Positions 11,209 to 22,208 of a DNA stretch of 64,000 nt are shown here, piece after piece. Made by a program: the position numbers and the translations under genes. Every line of letters starts with the position of its first letter. The first letter of the stretch is position 1. A model generated the notes under the pieces. The model was given only the letters and a program-made list of their open reading frames with translations, had not been told where the DNA came from and did no database searches. The stretch is taken from contig JAJVDF010000140.1 of NCBI GenBank assembly GCA_022410635.1, positions 2,171,449-2,235,448 on the forward strand, written 5' to 3'. This DNA comes from Tretioscincus oriximinensis (taxonomy: Eukaryota; Chordata; Lepidosauria; Squamata; Gymnophthalmidae).

Positions 11209-12429
11209 GATGCTGTTGGCATGCCTTTCTTCCCTTTCCAGGATCCTTTTCCTTTTGTGTCCTTTTAGACAGTAAGCCAGGAGGCAGCAGGGACTTATCC
11301 AAAATTCTATACCCGTTTAAGGCGCTATGAGAGTTTTCTTCTAGCTTAAGGATAAGATATAAATAAATGGAAAAAATAAATAAAGTGGAAAAAAGAGAAC
11401 TTCCTGGGCAAAGGGTGAACCATGATGTAACAGGGGGAATATGATAAAGAGAAACATTTTCAAAGGCCTCCACTGCATGTGGAACAAGTGAATTCCAAGC
11501 AGCCAGAAGGAAGACTAGACAAAGATGTTTCTGTTCCAATTTCTGTCCAAATAGTAAGTTTTTTAAGCACTGACCTCTGAATGCAAAACCCTCAGAGATT
11601 GTATAGAGTTGTTCTCGGTTGCCTTCGAAACAGAATTAAGTTCAAAGGTGCAAGCAGACCTTGCAAGAGCAAGTCAAAACTCCCAATCCTATGTTTCATT
11701 CTGGACAGATATGATTAAGCCGAGGCCTTTTGTAGGGCAGATGTAGTAGGCAGAAAAGGTTCTTTAAAGTCTTCCTCCACAAAGTAATTCTCTGGTAACT
11801 ACATTTAAGAATACAGTTAAAAGCCTTGTCTGAATTAAGGCTGAAATGGAAAAGAGAGCCTAGCTGCAGAGGGGGAAATGCGTAGGTGGGTATTTGCAGA
11901 GGAGAACCAGCAGCTGGGAATTTGTCCCANAGATGACATCGAACACATTAACACGAAATATATTCTCAAACATGGAGATATAGCCAAAACAGAATATCCA
12001 CCCTCAGGAGGCAGACACCAGCAGGCTGCTTATTTGTTATATTTATAACCTAAAGTAACAAGATTTTCTTTATAAAAAGGAGGGGATTAGAGCAGATTAA
12101 AAATATAAAAGCTCATCAGCATGAAAATATATGATTAGATTATACAAATTCTGATGTTGAAAACAGCAAAAACGGCTAAATGCAGACTCCATNGCGTAGC
12201 ACAGGGGAGAAGCATCTTATAAAAAGTAAGCATCGTTCTGTATCAAATGTCAGTGCAAAGAGCCTGGGCTGNAAGCTGCTGAAACTTTTAGGTTACCCAC
12301 ATATCAGAGTTTCTCTTTCAGACCCACCACTGGGAACCAAAAGATTGACAACACAATATTGGCAATCCGCTTGCTGGAAGAGCTGCTGGAAATATATCTG
12401 GCCCATTCAAGCAACATAGGAGTTCTATT
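11209..12429. other. Intergenic, no gene seen
   Basis: A LINE/SINE-like tail phrase (GATAAGATATAAATAAATGG) occurs near 11348-11368. Nothing else is recognised. Confidence 0.4.
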
Positions 12430-12572
12430 TCTAGCTTTTTCTTGCCTTTACTTTCCCCCAAGGCACTCAAAAGACAGTGAAGCCTGAACTTCTATGGCAC
12501 AGTAGAGATTTGAACCAAGGCACTCCTTTCTTCTAGCCTAGTGCTTATAACCACTGCACCATGAGAAGGCCC
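12430..12572 (-). mobile_element. tRNA-headed SINE fragment, a second type
   Basis: On the minus strand, TGGTGCAGTGGTTATAAGCA followed about 30 bases later by GGTTCAAATCTCTACTGTGC fits pol III A-box and B-box spacing in a tRNA-like head. The head differs from the common SINE in this window. The body and tail are not recognisable. Confidence 0.45.
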
Positions 12573-12654
12573 NAATAAAACACTTTTGTTTAAAGGGTAT
12601 ATAAAAAAGATGTCCAGTGCACTTAGAGTGGCAGCTATCTCACACTCTGGAATA

Positions 12655-13610
12655 TTGAAAGATTGAATCATAGAGTTGGAAGGAACCTCCAGGGTCAGCA
12701 TGTCCAACTAAAACATTCCAGCAAGACTAAAGGTTTGAGACTTCCAGTGAAGTCAAACTCACCACCTCCTGTGGCAAATTGTTCCACTGGTTTATCACCC
12801 TCACTGCCAGAAAGTTTTTTCTGATATCTTATCTAAATCTCCTCCCTTGCAGTTTAATCCCATTGTTTCTAGTCCTTCCATGTGCTAATGAGAACAATGC
12901 TGATCCCTCTGCTCTGTGGCAGCCCTTCAGATATTTGTAGACAGCTATCAGGTCTCCTCTCAGTCTTCTCTTTTGCAGACTAAACATCCCCAGATCCTTT
13001 AACCGTTCCTCATAGGACATGGTTTCCAGACCACTCACCATACTTGTAACTCTCTTTTGAACTTGTCTTAGTTTATCAATGTCTTTTTTAAATTGGGCGT
13101 CACAGAACTGAACACAGTATTCCAAGTGTGGTCTGACCAAAGTACTGTAGAGATAGGGTTGCCATACGTCCCGGTAAACCGGGACATTCACGGTTTTAGG
13201 GACAATAAAATTGTCCTGGCTGGATTAAAAAAAAAGTTTAAAAATCCCGGGTTGAAGCTCCCCCCCCCGCCCCCGCTACCCCCCCCCCGCCCGCGCTCCC
13301 CCCCGCCCGCGCTCCCCCGCCGCTGCCGCTCCCCCCACCGCATCTGCGCGCGTGCGCATTGACACTTGTGAGACAGGCAGGAAAGACGGCAACCCTATGT
13401 AGAGAGGATTAATTACTTCATGTGAATGAGACACTACGCTCCTCTTAATACACCCTAGGATTGTGTTTGTCTTTTTTGCAGCTGCTCCACACTGTTGGCT
13501 CATGTTTAGTTTGTTAGCTACCAATACCCAGGTCCTTTTCACATGTGCTTCTNCTCAGGCATATTTTCTATTTTACCTACACAACTGTAGGCTGTCATCC
13601 AGCATCAGCA
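12655..13610 (-). mobile_element. CR1 LINE, RT C-terminus and 3' end, interrupted by a hAT element
   Basis: On the minus strand the frame encodes the CR1 thumb/C-terminal region: [20 protein letters not shown], then [20 protein letters not shown], then [20 protein letters not shown]. The 3' end is the classic CR1 terminus (CCAACTCTATGATTCAATC as reverse complement of 12657-12680). At 13154-13397 the coding sequence is broken between INPLY and LVRPH by a hAT-type MITE. The reverse transcriptase catalytic core is absent because of 5' truncation. Confidence 0.92.
13154..13397. mobile_element. hAT-type MITE, family C, copy 1, inside CR1
   Basis: The termini are TAGGGTTGCCATACGTCCCG and ...GGCAACCCTA, flanked by a perfect 8-bp direct repeat TGTAGAGA (13146-13153 and 13398-13405). 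Eight-base duplications are diagnostic of hAT-type transposition. The interior is C-rich, with long C runs at 13260-13330. Since CR1 coding sequence resumes on both sides, this insertion is younger than the CR1. No transposase. Confidence 0.95.
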
Positions 13611-14154
13611 AATATAAGGCCATCACTCTGTGGCTAGCTGTTCAAAAAATCTAGAGGTGGAAGAAACATTATTCTGTTTATCAACTGAATTCAAATGAGA
13701 CTGGATTTACCCATGTCATCCACGNGGCCAGAACTTCTCATGAGGACCATGCTCTATTATACACAGTTCCTTGCAAACAGATAGCTGGAACATATCAGGA
13801 ACCAAAGCCCCAGTCTGGGTGCCTTCCCTTTATGCTTTGATTTGCATCATTGTCATCACTATCCTTTTTAATTTAAATCACCTTGCATCAGGACTGTAGG
13901 GAGTGTTTCCAAGCTTCAGCTCAGCTATGACCCTTGACTAATCGCACTCATGGGGCCTCCAGGAAGATAATACGAAGAGGGTATAAAGAACCACATATAC
14001 GGCTTTTAAGTCTCTGGAGGGAAGACAATATGCTTGTCACCACTAACAANTGCACTGGTTCTCTCTTGACAGATAAAAATGCCTGGCTGAGATCTTATAG
14101 ATCGAGGTTCAAATATTCTTTTTTTTCCCTGCAGAACACTCTAAATTAGAGCCC

Positions 14155-14900
14155 AACTACACTTAAAGTCCCATTCACACCATGAGGGAAGCTGAGAGAA
14201 ACCCACCATCTAAAAGGGATTGCAGATTTCACTGGGGAAAAGATGGGACATGCTTTCTGCAGAATCTGCACAGAGATGACATGAGGTTAGCAAGAAGAAA
14301 TGGGAAGATGAAGCTGCACCTGATCAGCCAGCTGTGATCCTGCAGTCCTGCTGGCTGGCATCTTCTTGTACTGTTCACCTCCTTTCGACAACGCAACAGA
14401 CAATTTAACATGGAGGACTCAGGCATTTTACCGCGCAGTCAGAAAAAAAATCTGCAATAGGATCTGTTTTCCAGACGCATGGCGAAGCTTAGTAGTGAAA
14501 CCTCCGTTAGCTCATATGTCTGGGCAGCAAAGATGACAAAATATTGGCCGAGAACAGGTAAGTAAACATTTGTGCATACACCCATAGGCCTGGTGCAGAC
14601 AAAGGGGGTGAAAAACCAGCATAACCCAGTTGCCCGTCCGTGCATGCACGGAACTGGTGAAATCCATGCACGGAACTGGTGAAAGGAAGTCTGAAAAGAT
14701 GAGGAAGCCAGTACTGAGCATATCAGCCAACTGCAACCTGCATTCCTGACTGGCTGGAGTGTACTCACAGTACCAGAAGTCCTGCACATCGACAGGACAA
14801 ACCAGGGCTGCAGGCAGCTTCCCTATGGAAGCAGCAGCCATTTCATGATGATGTCGGAGAATATCTGCCATTTAATTATTCCACGACAACTGAGCTTTTC
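14155..14900. repeat. Unclassified repeat-like segment with internal duplication
   Basis: A segment near 14320-14360 (CAGCCAGCTGTGATCCTGCA, then CCTGCTGGCTGGC) is paralleled near 14727-14765 (CAGCCAACTGCAACCTGCAT, then CCTGACTGGCTGG). A 21-base unit, CATGCACGGAACTGGTGAAA plus one base, is tandemly repeated twice near 14643-14683. The left side starts with a CCCATTCACACCATG phrase like a hAT end, but I find no matching right end. Confidence 0.35.
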
Positions 14901-15104
14901 CCAGGTGGGTCCCTGGAGGAGACCAAAAGCACAGTTGTAGTGGATGCATCTTGAACATCCTGCCATTCAGGAAGGAAAATCTCATGTAATCAGGGTCAAA
15001 GTGTTAAATGAACTCTCATAGAAAGAAAAAACCAGTAACCAGCTGGTTTTTCTGCCCATTTTATTTAAGGCTACACATCCTTTAAAATCATCTTCAGTCT
15101 TGAA

Positions 15105-15280
15105 GAACTGGACTGAAAACTAAAAACTGAACTGAAAACCAAAAACTGGACTGAAAACCAAAAACCGGACTGAAAACCAAAAACTGGACTGAAAACCATG
15201 TGCATGAATGGCTCAGTTGCTTAAAACCATCTTCAGTCTTGAAGAACTGGACTGAAATCCAAAAACTGGACTGAAAACCA
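15105..15280. repeat. 19-bp minisatellite with duplicated SINE head
   Basis: About five copies of AACTGGACTGAAAACCAAA lie at 15105-15197. A partial SINE head (GCATGAATGGCTCAGTTGC, about 15202-15220) then joins a second copy of CATCTTCAGTCTTGAAGAAC plus two more minisatellite units, after which the complete SINE starts at 15281. The arrangement indicates a tandem duplication that included the first bases of the SINE. Confidence 0.85.
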
Positions 15281-15700
15281 GGCACGAATGGCTCAGTTGC
15301 TTAGGAATTCATCTCTTGTCCAAGAGATCGGGTTTCNAAGCCCTGTGTCGGACATGGGGAGGGGTGAGCACCTTTCACTAGCCTGTAGCTCTAGCCAACA
15401 CAGCTATTCGAAAGCATAAATTGCAACTGACTGCAAGTAGCTACATGGGAACCACCACAGCCTGGTGGTGAAGATAGAATGTAAGCCTTTGGGCAAAATA
15501 CCCTTGTAAGCCACTTTGAGTCCCTTTGAAAAGGTGAGAAAAACGGGGCATACGAACCAAGTTCTTTTCTCCCTTTCTCTCCCTTTCTCTCCCTTTCTCT
15601 CCCTTTCTCTCCCTTTCTCTCCCTTTCCCTCCCTTTCCCTCCCTTTCCCTCCCTTTCCCTCCCTTCCTCCTTCCTCCTTCCTCCTTCCTCCTTCCTCCTC
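15281..15700 (+). mobile_element. tRNA-derived SINE with expanded pyrimidine tail
   Basis: Head GGCACGAATGGCTCAGTTGC, B box region GGGTTTCNAAGCCC, body CACTAGCCTGTAGCTCTAGC, tail TTTGAGTCCCTTTGAAAAGG. From about 15566 it runs into roughly 135 bases of (CCCTTTCTCT)n, (CCCTTTCC)n and (CCTT)n, an expansion of the SINE's own 3' microsatellite. Confidence 0.9.
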
Positions 15701-17172
15701 TTTGGCAAAGGCAGATTTTCTATGCGGAAGGAAATTGCTTCACATTTTTCTTTGTCATCCCAGTCAGATGGTGGATCAGAAGTGGACTGAAACTATAGTG
15801 TAACTCAATCCTTAGCCTCACCAACTTCAGAAGGTTGCTGTGAGGATAAAAAAAGAAAAAGGAAAATTGAGCTTGTCACCTCAAGTGCCACAGTGGAAAA
15901 GCAGCTTGTGAATATTAAAAATGACATAAACCCATTCTGCACCGCACATCATACTGTGGACTGGCTCAGGTCACCGCAAGGACATTGACACTGTTGTTTT
16001 CTCTACTGTGCCTCAGACAGCAAAGATGAAAGATTCATATTTTCCTTCAAGGACTCATGAGAGTGAGTTTTCTCGTGCAGCTCTTTCATTTCCTTGAAGC
16101 AATGGCTGGGAAACAGGTGGCTGAGGAAAGCNGACTAGCTGTGCTATTTGGTTTGCATTGAATTCTGCAATAATTAAGCTCCACTTGTTTCATCAGTTCT
16201 GGAACACTCAGCATTTCAAGCCACACACTTTTTTTTAAAAAAAAAAGCAGCAAATGTAAGCTGATTAACGATCATTTCAACTTCAGTTTGCGCTAACATG
16301 CCCCTACTGCCAAGAGTGTCAACAAAAGGAAGCACTTGGTGGCAGCTGTGGGGGTCTCTTGGGAGATGCAGATATATCTGTCTGCTGCAAAGACCACCAA
16401 GTTGTTCCTCCAGAAGTCATTCAGCAGCCCAGCAGATGGCCAGAGCTTTGTACCACTGCCAAAGGATTGTGATTGTATGAAATATCGAGCTGCATACAAA
16501 TGAATGGCAGGAGTTCTGAAAAAGCATCGCCTTTGACAACCCGTCAACAAAGTGAGCGCTGGCTTCGCACATATGCTTTTTGGTTACTAAATGCTCATGG
16601 GATGGATCAGTTTAAGCTGGCCCAAGGAGTTATTCCAGAGAAGAACTGACCCAACTGCCAAGAGAGCCACCAGCCCCTCTTCATGCACCACATATATAAT
16701 CCAACACATGGTTGGCTCTTTTATAATAAGGCAGGCTATGTAGAAGCTGCAGGAGGAAGGGGTTTATATAAAGTTCAGCTTGCTTAAGCAAATGAACCCA
16801 ATCTAATAATGATGGGGAAGGAGAATACATCTTACAAAGCTTTTTGGTGAAAGGAGGGGTAGTCTAGATCTCAGTTCCAATTTCAGAAATGTCAATGAAA
16901 TCACCACACTGTTGTTAAAGAAATGCATACAAGGGCTTCATTTCAGATTATTTCAACTGAAGGAATTGGGATACTTTTTATGAATTGACTGTGTAGCCAG
17001 TTTGCCTTTGGAAAGAAACATTGCCTAACCATACGATTAACTAATGAGATTCATAGTAATGATGCTGCAGTAGACTGCTTAATGGTAATCCAGAAAACCC
17101 AATTATGGCCAAAGATGACAAACCTGAAAGCTAGACATTTAAAAATTAAGACAATAAACAGGCATATGACTC
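15701..17172. other. Intergenic, no gene seen
   Basis: No exon or repeat recognised with confidence. The opposed open frames at 16293-16550 share one stretch of chance coding potential. Confidence 0.45.
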
Positions 17173-17828
17173 TGGGTATGTCCACATGCCTGCCTATTGC
17201 CCCATTATTTCTGACTCTCACACAAAAAAGCGCCTATCAGTTTTCATAGTAGTGAGTTTAGACTTGTCTCTCTTCCTCCTGGATTTGCAGGTGTCTTTGG
17301 AAAACATAAACTCAGGTTTCTTCCCCACCACATGTTTTAAATCGCTTTTTTTAAAAAAGTGAGGCAACACATTTGCAAGTATGTCCCCATTTATCTTCAA
17401 TCTTCCTCGCAGTTCTCTCTTTCCCCAACACATCCTAGCACTTCTCATGACATCACTGCTGTGCTCACCTGATTACAATCACCAGCATTCTCTGGGAGCC
17501 TGCATTCAATTCCCAGGCATTCTCTGCTAGCCAACAGCCAATCAGCTTTTTTACAATTTACATATTCAAGCTCCAGAAGGAGATTGCTTTTGGACTTTAC
17601 AAAATGTAGGCTGCTAGTTACTCCCAGTAAAGACCTTTAGAGCATGTGGAATGCTGGACGTGCATGGTTCCATGGGATGGACAGAAGATAAAATAGCCTC
17701 CAAAGCACAGGAAACAGAGCGTGGGGATTGAGCCTATGTGGGGATTGGGCCCTTACGCACAGTGTATTAAAAACCACAATAGTATAACATTCCGAAATAA
17801 CCCAATCGGGGTCCTGCATATGTACCCT
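17173..17828. mobile_element. hAT-like non-autonomous element, family B, copy 1
   Basis: Shares long homology with 34446-34866 and 36087-36761: CCCCACCACATGTTTTAAAT, GAGGCAACACATTTGCAAGT, TCCCCATTTATCTTCAATCT, a CACCAGCATTCTCTGGGAGCC block, CAGCCAATCAGC and GACTTTACAAAATG. Ends TGGGTATGTCCACATGC and, as reverse complement, AGGGTACATATGCAGG are compatible with terminal repeats. From about 17748 the right part looks like a family A end (TTAAAAACCACAATAGTATA), so the copy may be a fusion or a neighbouring insertion. Confidence 0.65.
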
Positions 17829-17902
17829 CGTCTTTTTTGCAAACAAACCATTAGATACCTTTAAATCTGCATGGAACAGGCAAGATGTCTAACAGGATCT
17901 AA

Positions 17903-17922
17903 ATACTGAGCATGCTCAGTAT
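17903..17922. repeat. Perfect 20-bp palindrome
   Basis: ATACTGAGCATGCTCAGTAT reads identically on both strands. The core GAGCATGCTC fits the p53-family half-site pattern RRRCWWGYYY. A single half-site is weak evidence for binding. Confidence 0.5.
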
Positions 17923-18289
17923 GTGGTTCTGCAGTATCTTGTGCTAACATCTTCTTGCAATATCCTAGTAATCCCGTTAAGGATTGTACCCACAGGAAGG
18001 CTTCTCACCTCAGTAGCTGCAGTCATCGCAATTTCAGAAAATATCAGCAAAGGGGCAAAGGATCTTTTTTGTGGGTGTATTGTGAAAACTTCCCGGTGCT
18101 TTATGAAAACTCTATTAGCATGTGGGACAGAGCAATGCTTACATCAAGGAAATCAAGGAAAACCTTGAGTATCTGCTGTCACAAATTGTAGGATCCTCAC
18201 AGTTATCTGATTACCATAATCTTTGGCCATAATTTTAGAATGCTTCATATCAGTTGCCCCTCACCCATCCTTCCTTTGTGATTAAATAT

Positions 18290-18390
18290 GTAAAGAGGAG
18301 GCCTGTTGGATCACTCCTAGGCCTCTAATCCAACCTCCTATCTCACACAGTGGTACCAAGTCCTCCTCCTGGGCATTTTCAAGCAGAAGA
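18290..18390 (-). mobile_element. CR1/L3-like LINE 3' fragment, antisense
   Basis: AGAGGAGGCCTGTTGGATCA followed by CTAATCCAACCTCCTATCTC and CACACAGTGG resembles the antisense of an old CR1/L3 3' end. Diverged, and no coding part. Confidence 0.45.
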
Positions 18391-18953
18391 TGAAACTTTC
18401 ACACCTCAACTCAGCTCTCTACAAAATTCTTTCAGGGGTATTTTTATAGGAATTCAGCTTCTTGCTGACAGTTCAGTGCCAGCAGACAAAGCAACATGTT
18501 CTAACAGTATTTTAAGCTATTTCCTTAGCTGGCAGTTTTCTCCTTCACAAATGTCCAAGGCTCTGGAGATTTAACTTCCCACAGCAAAATTGGCTGCAGT
18601 GGTGCTGCTGGATCTTAAACACCCATCATCCATTGGTGGTTATTGACCATTGTGGTCAGTGTAGCAGAAGCAAAGGCAGTTAAATGAAAACGTTACAGAC
18701 CAGAACAATAATAGAGCAATGATAGGGGAAGCATTTATGGCTTGCTCATCACACATCAGTCCTTGCTGGAGCCTGCAGAGAGCTCCAACTAGAAAGACCA
18801 AGAGCTAAGCCTTGTATACTGTAGATGTATTTTAAAAAAATTCTGTGGGTCTGGTCACCTATCCTCTTTTAAACCTTCTTTCAGTTCAGTCCTAATGTTT
18901 TCTGGTTTAGTCAAGAAAAAAAGCAAATTAAGCTCATTTTTCAGGACTGAGCA
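18391..18953. other. Intergenic, no gene seen
   Basis: No recognisable feature. Confidence 0.45.
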
Positions 18954-19264
18954 GGCATGGATAGCTCAGTTGCTAAGGAATCAGTCTCTCTCCTGGGAGA
19001 TGGGGTTTCGAAGCCCTGTGTGGGACGTGGGGAGGGGTGAGCACCTTCCACTAGCCTGTAGCTCTAGCCAACCCAGCTATTCGAAAGCATGAATTGCAAG
19101 AAATTGCAACTGACTGCAACTAGATAAATGGAACCACTACAGCCTGGTGGAGAAGATAGAATGGAAGCCTTCAGGCAAAATATATCCTTGTAAGCTGCTT
19201 TGAGTCCCTTTGAAAGGTGAGAAAAGCGGGATATAAGAACCCAATTCTTCTTCTTCTTCTTCTT
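18954..19264 (+). mobile_element. tRNA-derived SINE, full-length copy
   Basis: Complete head, body and tail in the same order as the 7535 copy: GGCATGGATAGCTCAGTTGC, GGGTTTCGAAGCCCTGTG, CACTAGCCTGTAGCTCTAGC, AAGAAATTGCAACTGACTGC, TTTGAGTCCCTTTGAAAGGT, and a (TTC)n tail to 19264. Little decay, so relatively young. Confidence 0.92.
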
Positions 19265-19564
19265 GTTCAAACAGATGTATGCGCAAGCCTACATCATTTT
19301 TTATCAGTTAAATTATAATTATTTTACCCATAAAATACCTTTTTATTGCAAAAAAAACCAAACAAGATAGCAAGGCTCTTGTTTAGTTCCCACAACTGTT
19401 TCCTGCAGTCCTTGCAGGGTGAAATCATGGTGCAAAACTGAATCCCTGCTGTTCTAACACGTGTTTCCATGATGCATCTGATGAGAATATCCAGAACTGA
19501 GCAAGCATCCATCCCTACACTTTCCCTGTGCAGCTGTCTAGTGAGTATTTCCAACAAGGAGAAT

Positions 19565-19909
19565 CTTAGGCTGCGAGATGAGGATGTGTCCAGCACACAG
19601 GTTAAGCATTTTTCAGCAGTCGTCCCCCAATAAACGCATCGTTACGGAGAATCTCCATCCTCTCGCAGCCCGCCACTGTCCTCTCCTGCGCCCAAATTAG
19701 GCACGAGAGGTTAAAACAAGCGAGAATACAGCAGTCATTTCTAGAGCAAAAATTCTCAGACTGCTTTGCCCTGAGATCAGTGAGCGATATTATGGGACTG
19801 GTGCACTGGACACGAAATATACAGGTTTGGTGTGCACAGACACGCAATTGCTATATTCCGGAATATAGTTTATAGCAGTTTTTAAGTCATCGTGTGTACA
19901 CAGCCTTTA
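19565..19909 (+). mobile_element. hAT-like non-autonomous element, family A, copy 3
   Basis: Matches 23560-23968 in the same orientation: a TTTTCAGCAGTCG block, ACAGCAGTCATTTCTAGAGC, TCTCAGACTGC, GAGATCAGTGAGCGATATTA, GTGCACTGGACACGAAATAT, then GCTATATTCCGGAATATAG and GTGTGTACACAGCCTTTA. The left end TTAGGCTGCG and the right end CAGCCTTTA are imperfectly inverted. It is internally shortened at the left relative to copy 4. Confidence 0.7.
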
Positions 19910-20031
19910 GACAGGCTAAGTGATATCACTATGGGGAAAACCTAAATTTGGAATTTTTCCCTTCATAATACCAATATCCCAAGATCTCACCTTTGGATCC
20001 CAGAATTATGTTGGGATTCTTACAGATACGT

Positions 20032-20195
20032 GGCATGAATGGCGCAGTAACTAAGAGCTGGTTTTTCAACTTAGAGATCTGGTTTCAAGGTCCTGTGTCA
20101 GATTTGTAGAGGGGTGAGCACCCTCTACTGGCCTTCAGCTCTAACCAACTCAGCTGAGAAAGACGGGGTATAAAAACCGGATTTTTCTTCCTCAG
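20032..20195 (+). mobile_element. tRNA-derived SINE with internal deletion
   Basis: Head GGCATGAATGGCGCAGTAAC and CTGGTTTCAAGGTCCTGTG are present. CAGCTCTAACCAACTCAGC is joined directly to GAGAAAGACGGGGTATAAA, so the middle of the tail region is missing. Confidence 0.75.
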
Positions 20196-20713
20196 TCCCA
20201 ATAGACTGAAGTCTATGTTGCTGCGTCTTTAATAGCGAAATTTCTGTAAAAAAAACCACAGGCACAAAATAACAAGGACAGCAAGGAAACTCCTCTTTGT
20301 TATGCATTTGCTTGCCGATCCCATGAACCTGTGAGGGGACTACAAGTATCAGGAAGCCTGGCTGTTTCTCCTCTGTCATTGGGTGAAAAAAGCCTCACTT
20401 CTAAAGTCTTTGAGGTTTGAGGCGGCTAGGGATTTAACCACAAATGCTGAATTTTCCTGCCTATAATCGGCAGGAAAAACAACTTTTCCCTGAAAAGAAT
20501 TGTGAGACAATTTTTGCAATGTTATCTGTGATGCTAGAGAATCAGCATAGAAGACCTATGAGAAGAGGAAAAAAACCCATAATATTGCATCTTCCTAACA
20601 CTCCTGCAATGAGGTGTGGCAAATCAGCCATACTCACGCAATTGTAAAGTGAATAAAACTTTATCTGAAACCAGTCTAGACACATAGTCTAGTTCTTGCC
20701 TTATACATACACA

Positions 20714-21035
20714 TTCTAAGAACATAAGAACATAAGAAGAGCCATACTGGATCAGGCCACAGCCCATCTCGTCTAGCATTCTGTATCACACAGAGGCCCA
20801 CCAGATGCACCTGGGCTGTCTGAACAGAGGAAAGCAAAATATATACCTGTTCATGGTAATTCAGGAGTCCTGCCTATTGCTCCATCCCCGAGGCAACATC
20901 CAGACATCCATCCTAGTACCCATTTATATCCTTGGTGTCCATAAACCTGTCTAGTCCTGTCTTGAAACTATCCAAGCAATTAACTACCACTACCTCTTCA
21001 GGAAGTAAATTCCACAGGCCGATGACCCTCTGGGT
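20714..21035 (-). mobile_element. CR1 LINE 3' end, antisense
   Basis: Begins with the AAGAACATAAGAACATAAGA terminal repeat (antisense of the TTCTTATG octamer array), then GAGCCATACTGGATCAGGCC, CATCTCGTCTAGCATTCTG, CACCAGATGCACCTGGGC, AACCTGTCTAGTCCTGTC and CCGATGACCCTCTGGGTGA. It is collinear with the 3' part of the long CR1 at 47727, and truncated at about 21035. Confidence 0.9.
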
Positions 21036-21824
21036 GAACTCCTCAATTTGTCCTGCACTCTTAGATGCACTCTTAAACACACTCTTAGAAATACAGGAAA
21101 AGAGGGTGAAAAACCATGCTTCTGGGCTTATTTAGAACACGTTTTCCTTACCATTGAATAGACAACAGCTGTTGTCATATCATACCTCTGGCCTATGATA
21201 AGNAAAAAAGGCTTTCCAGCAGTTTTAGAACCAGCATGTCTCATTTCAAAAATTAAATATCAACTGTCATGGGAAAAGGGCAGACAGACAAAAATACCAT
21301 CTGCAACAGCCAGGATTCCTCTCTTCTGCACACACCCCTCCCATTGATTACACAGATATTCACATGCATTATTGAAAACACATCACTTTCCACATTTTCA
21401 AAACCTCACTACCAAGTGATATCAGTCCTGTTGCCTTTTGTAAATAAAATCAAATTTGGAGGACCTGACTAAAGGCTTGCATGCATTCTTGGCAATCTCA
21501 GTCAGGGAAGAATAACTGGTACGTGATCTGTTGCCCNCTCCCAGAACAGTGAATCAAAGAAAACAGAAAGCCTCTTCCTACAAATGTATTTGTTTTTACC
21601 TTTCTCACAACTGTGTTTTAAATCATGAACATTAAATACTGTCATCTCTTTTGTACCTAAAAACCACCCCCTACTGTTCATCCGCATACATAAAAATGCA
21701 GATTGAAGGGAGTAGTGTATGGACACAAGTATTTCTATCCATCTCTAATGCGCAATAAAAGCCTTTAAAAAGGCATTTTCTGCCCCTTAATTAAAGACTA
21801 TAGTGGATGTTACTACCTCTAAGC
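21036..21824. other. Intergenic, no gene seen
   Basis: No recognised feature. Confidence 0.45.
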
Positions 21825-22208
21825 TAGGCTGACAGGATGACCCCTTTCTTTGGAGGGGGGTATTAGAAACCAGGTTTTGGAGTTTTAGATGGATATCTGG
21901 ACNTTGCCTCCGGGATGGAGCAACAGGCAGGACTCCTGAAATACCATTTGCAGGGAGTCATGAACAGGTACATATTTTACTTTCCTCTGTTCAGACTGCC
22001 CAGGTGCATCTGGTGGGCCTCTGTGTGACACAGAATGCTGGACTTGATGGGCTGTGGCCTGATCCAGTATGGCTCTTCTTATGTTCTTATGTTCTTATAG
22101 AGTGCCTCATGGTTTTTGCTGAGGAATCCCCCCCCCCTCAGGAAAAACCGGGAGGCACCACAAAACTGGGTTTTCACCCCCCAAAAAAGGAGTCATCTGG
22201 TCAGCCTA
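21825..22208. mobile_element. hAT-type palindromic MITE, family D, copy 1, split by CR1
   Basis: The left end TAGGCTGACAGGATGACCCC and right end GGAGTCATCTGGTCAGCCTA are inverted repeats of the family seen intact at 32982-33148. The body continues on both sides of an inserted CR1 end: CAGGTTTTGGAGT before it, then AGTGCCTCATGGTTTTTGCT and CTCAGGAAAAACCGGGAGG after it. The flanks share TAAGCT. Confidence 0.85.
21884..22098 (+). mobile_element. CR1 LINE 3' end nested in family D MITE
   Basis: Contains GACTGCCCAGGTGCATCTGG, GCTGGACTTGATGGGCTGTG, GATCCAGTATGGCTCTTCTT and three TGTTCTTA-type units, the CR1 3' terminus. It lies precisely where the MITE sequence is broken, so CR1 retrotransposition came after the MITE. 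Confidence 0.88.

Noticed and set aside
11027..11539. A 170-codon minus-strand frame with a signal-peptide-like start
   Set aside because: Its second half is antisense CR1 3'UTR and its middle a SINE/LINE tail; no homologue recognised.
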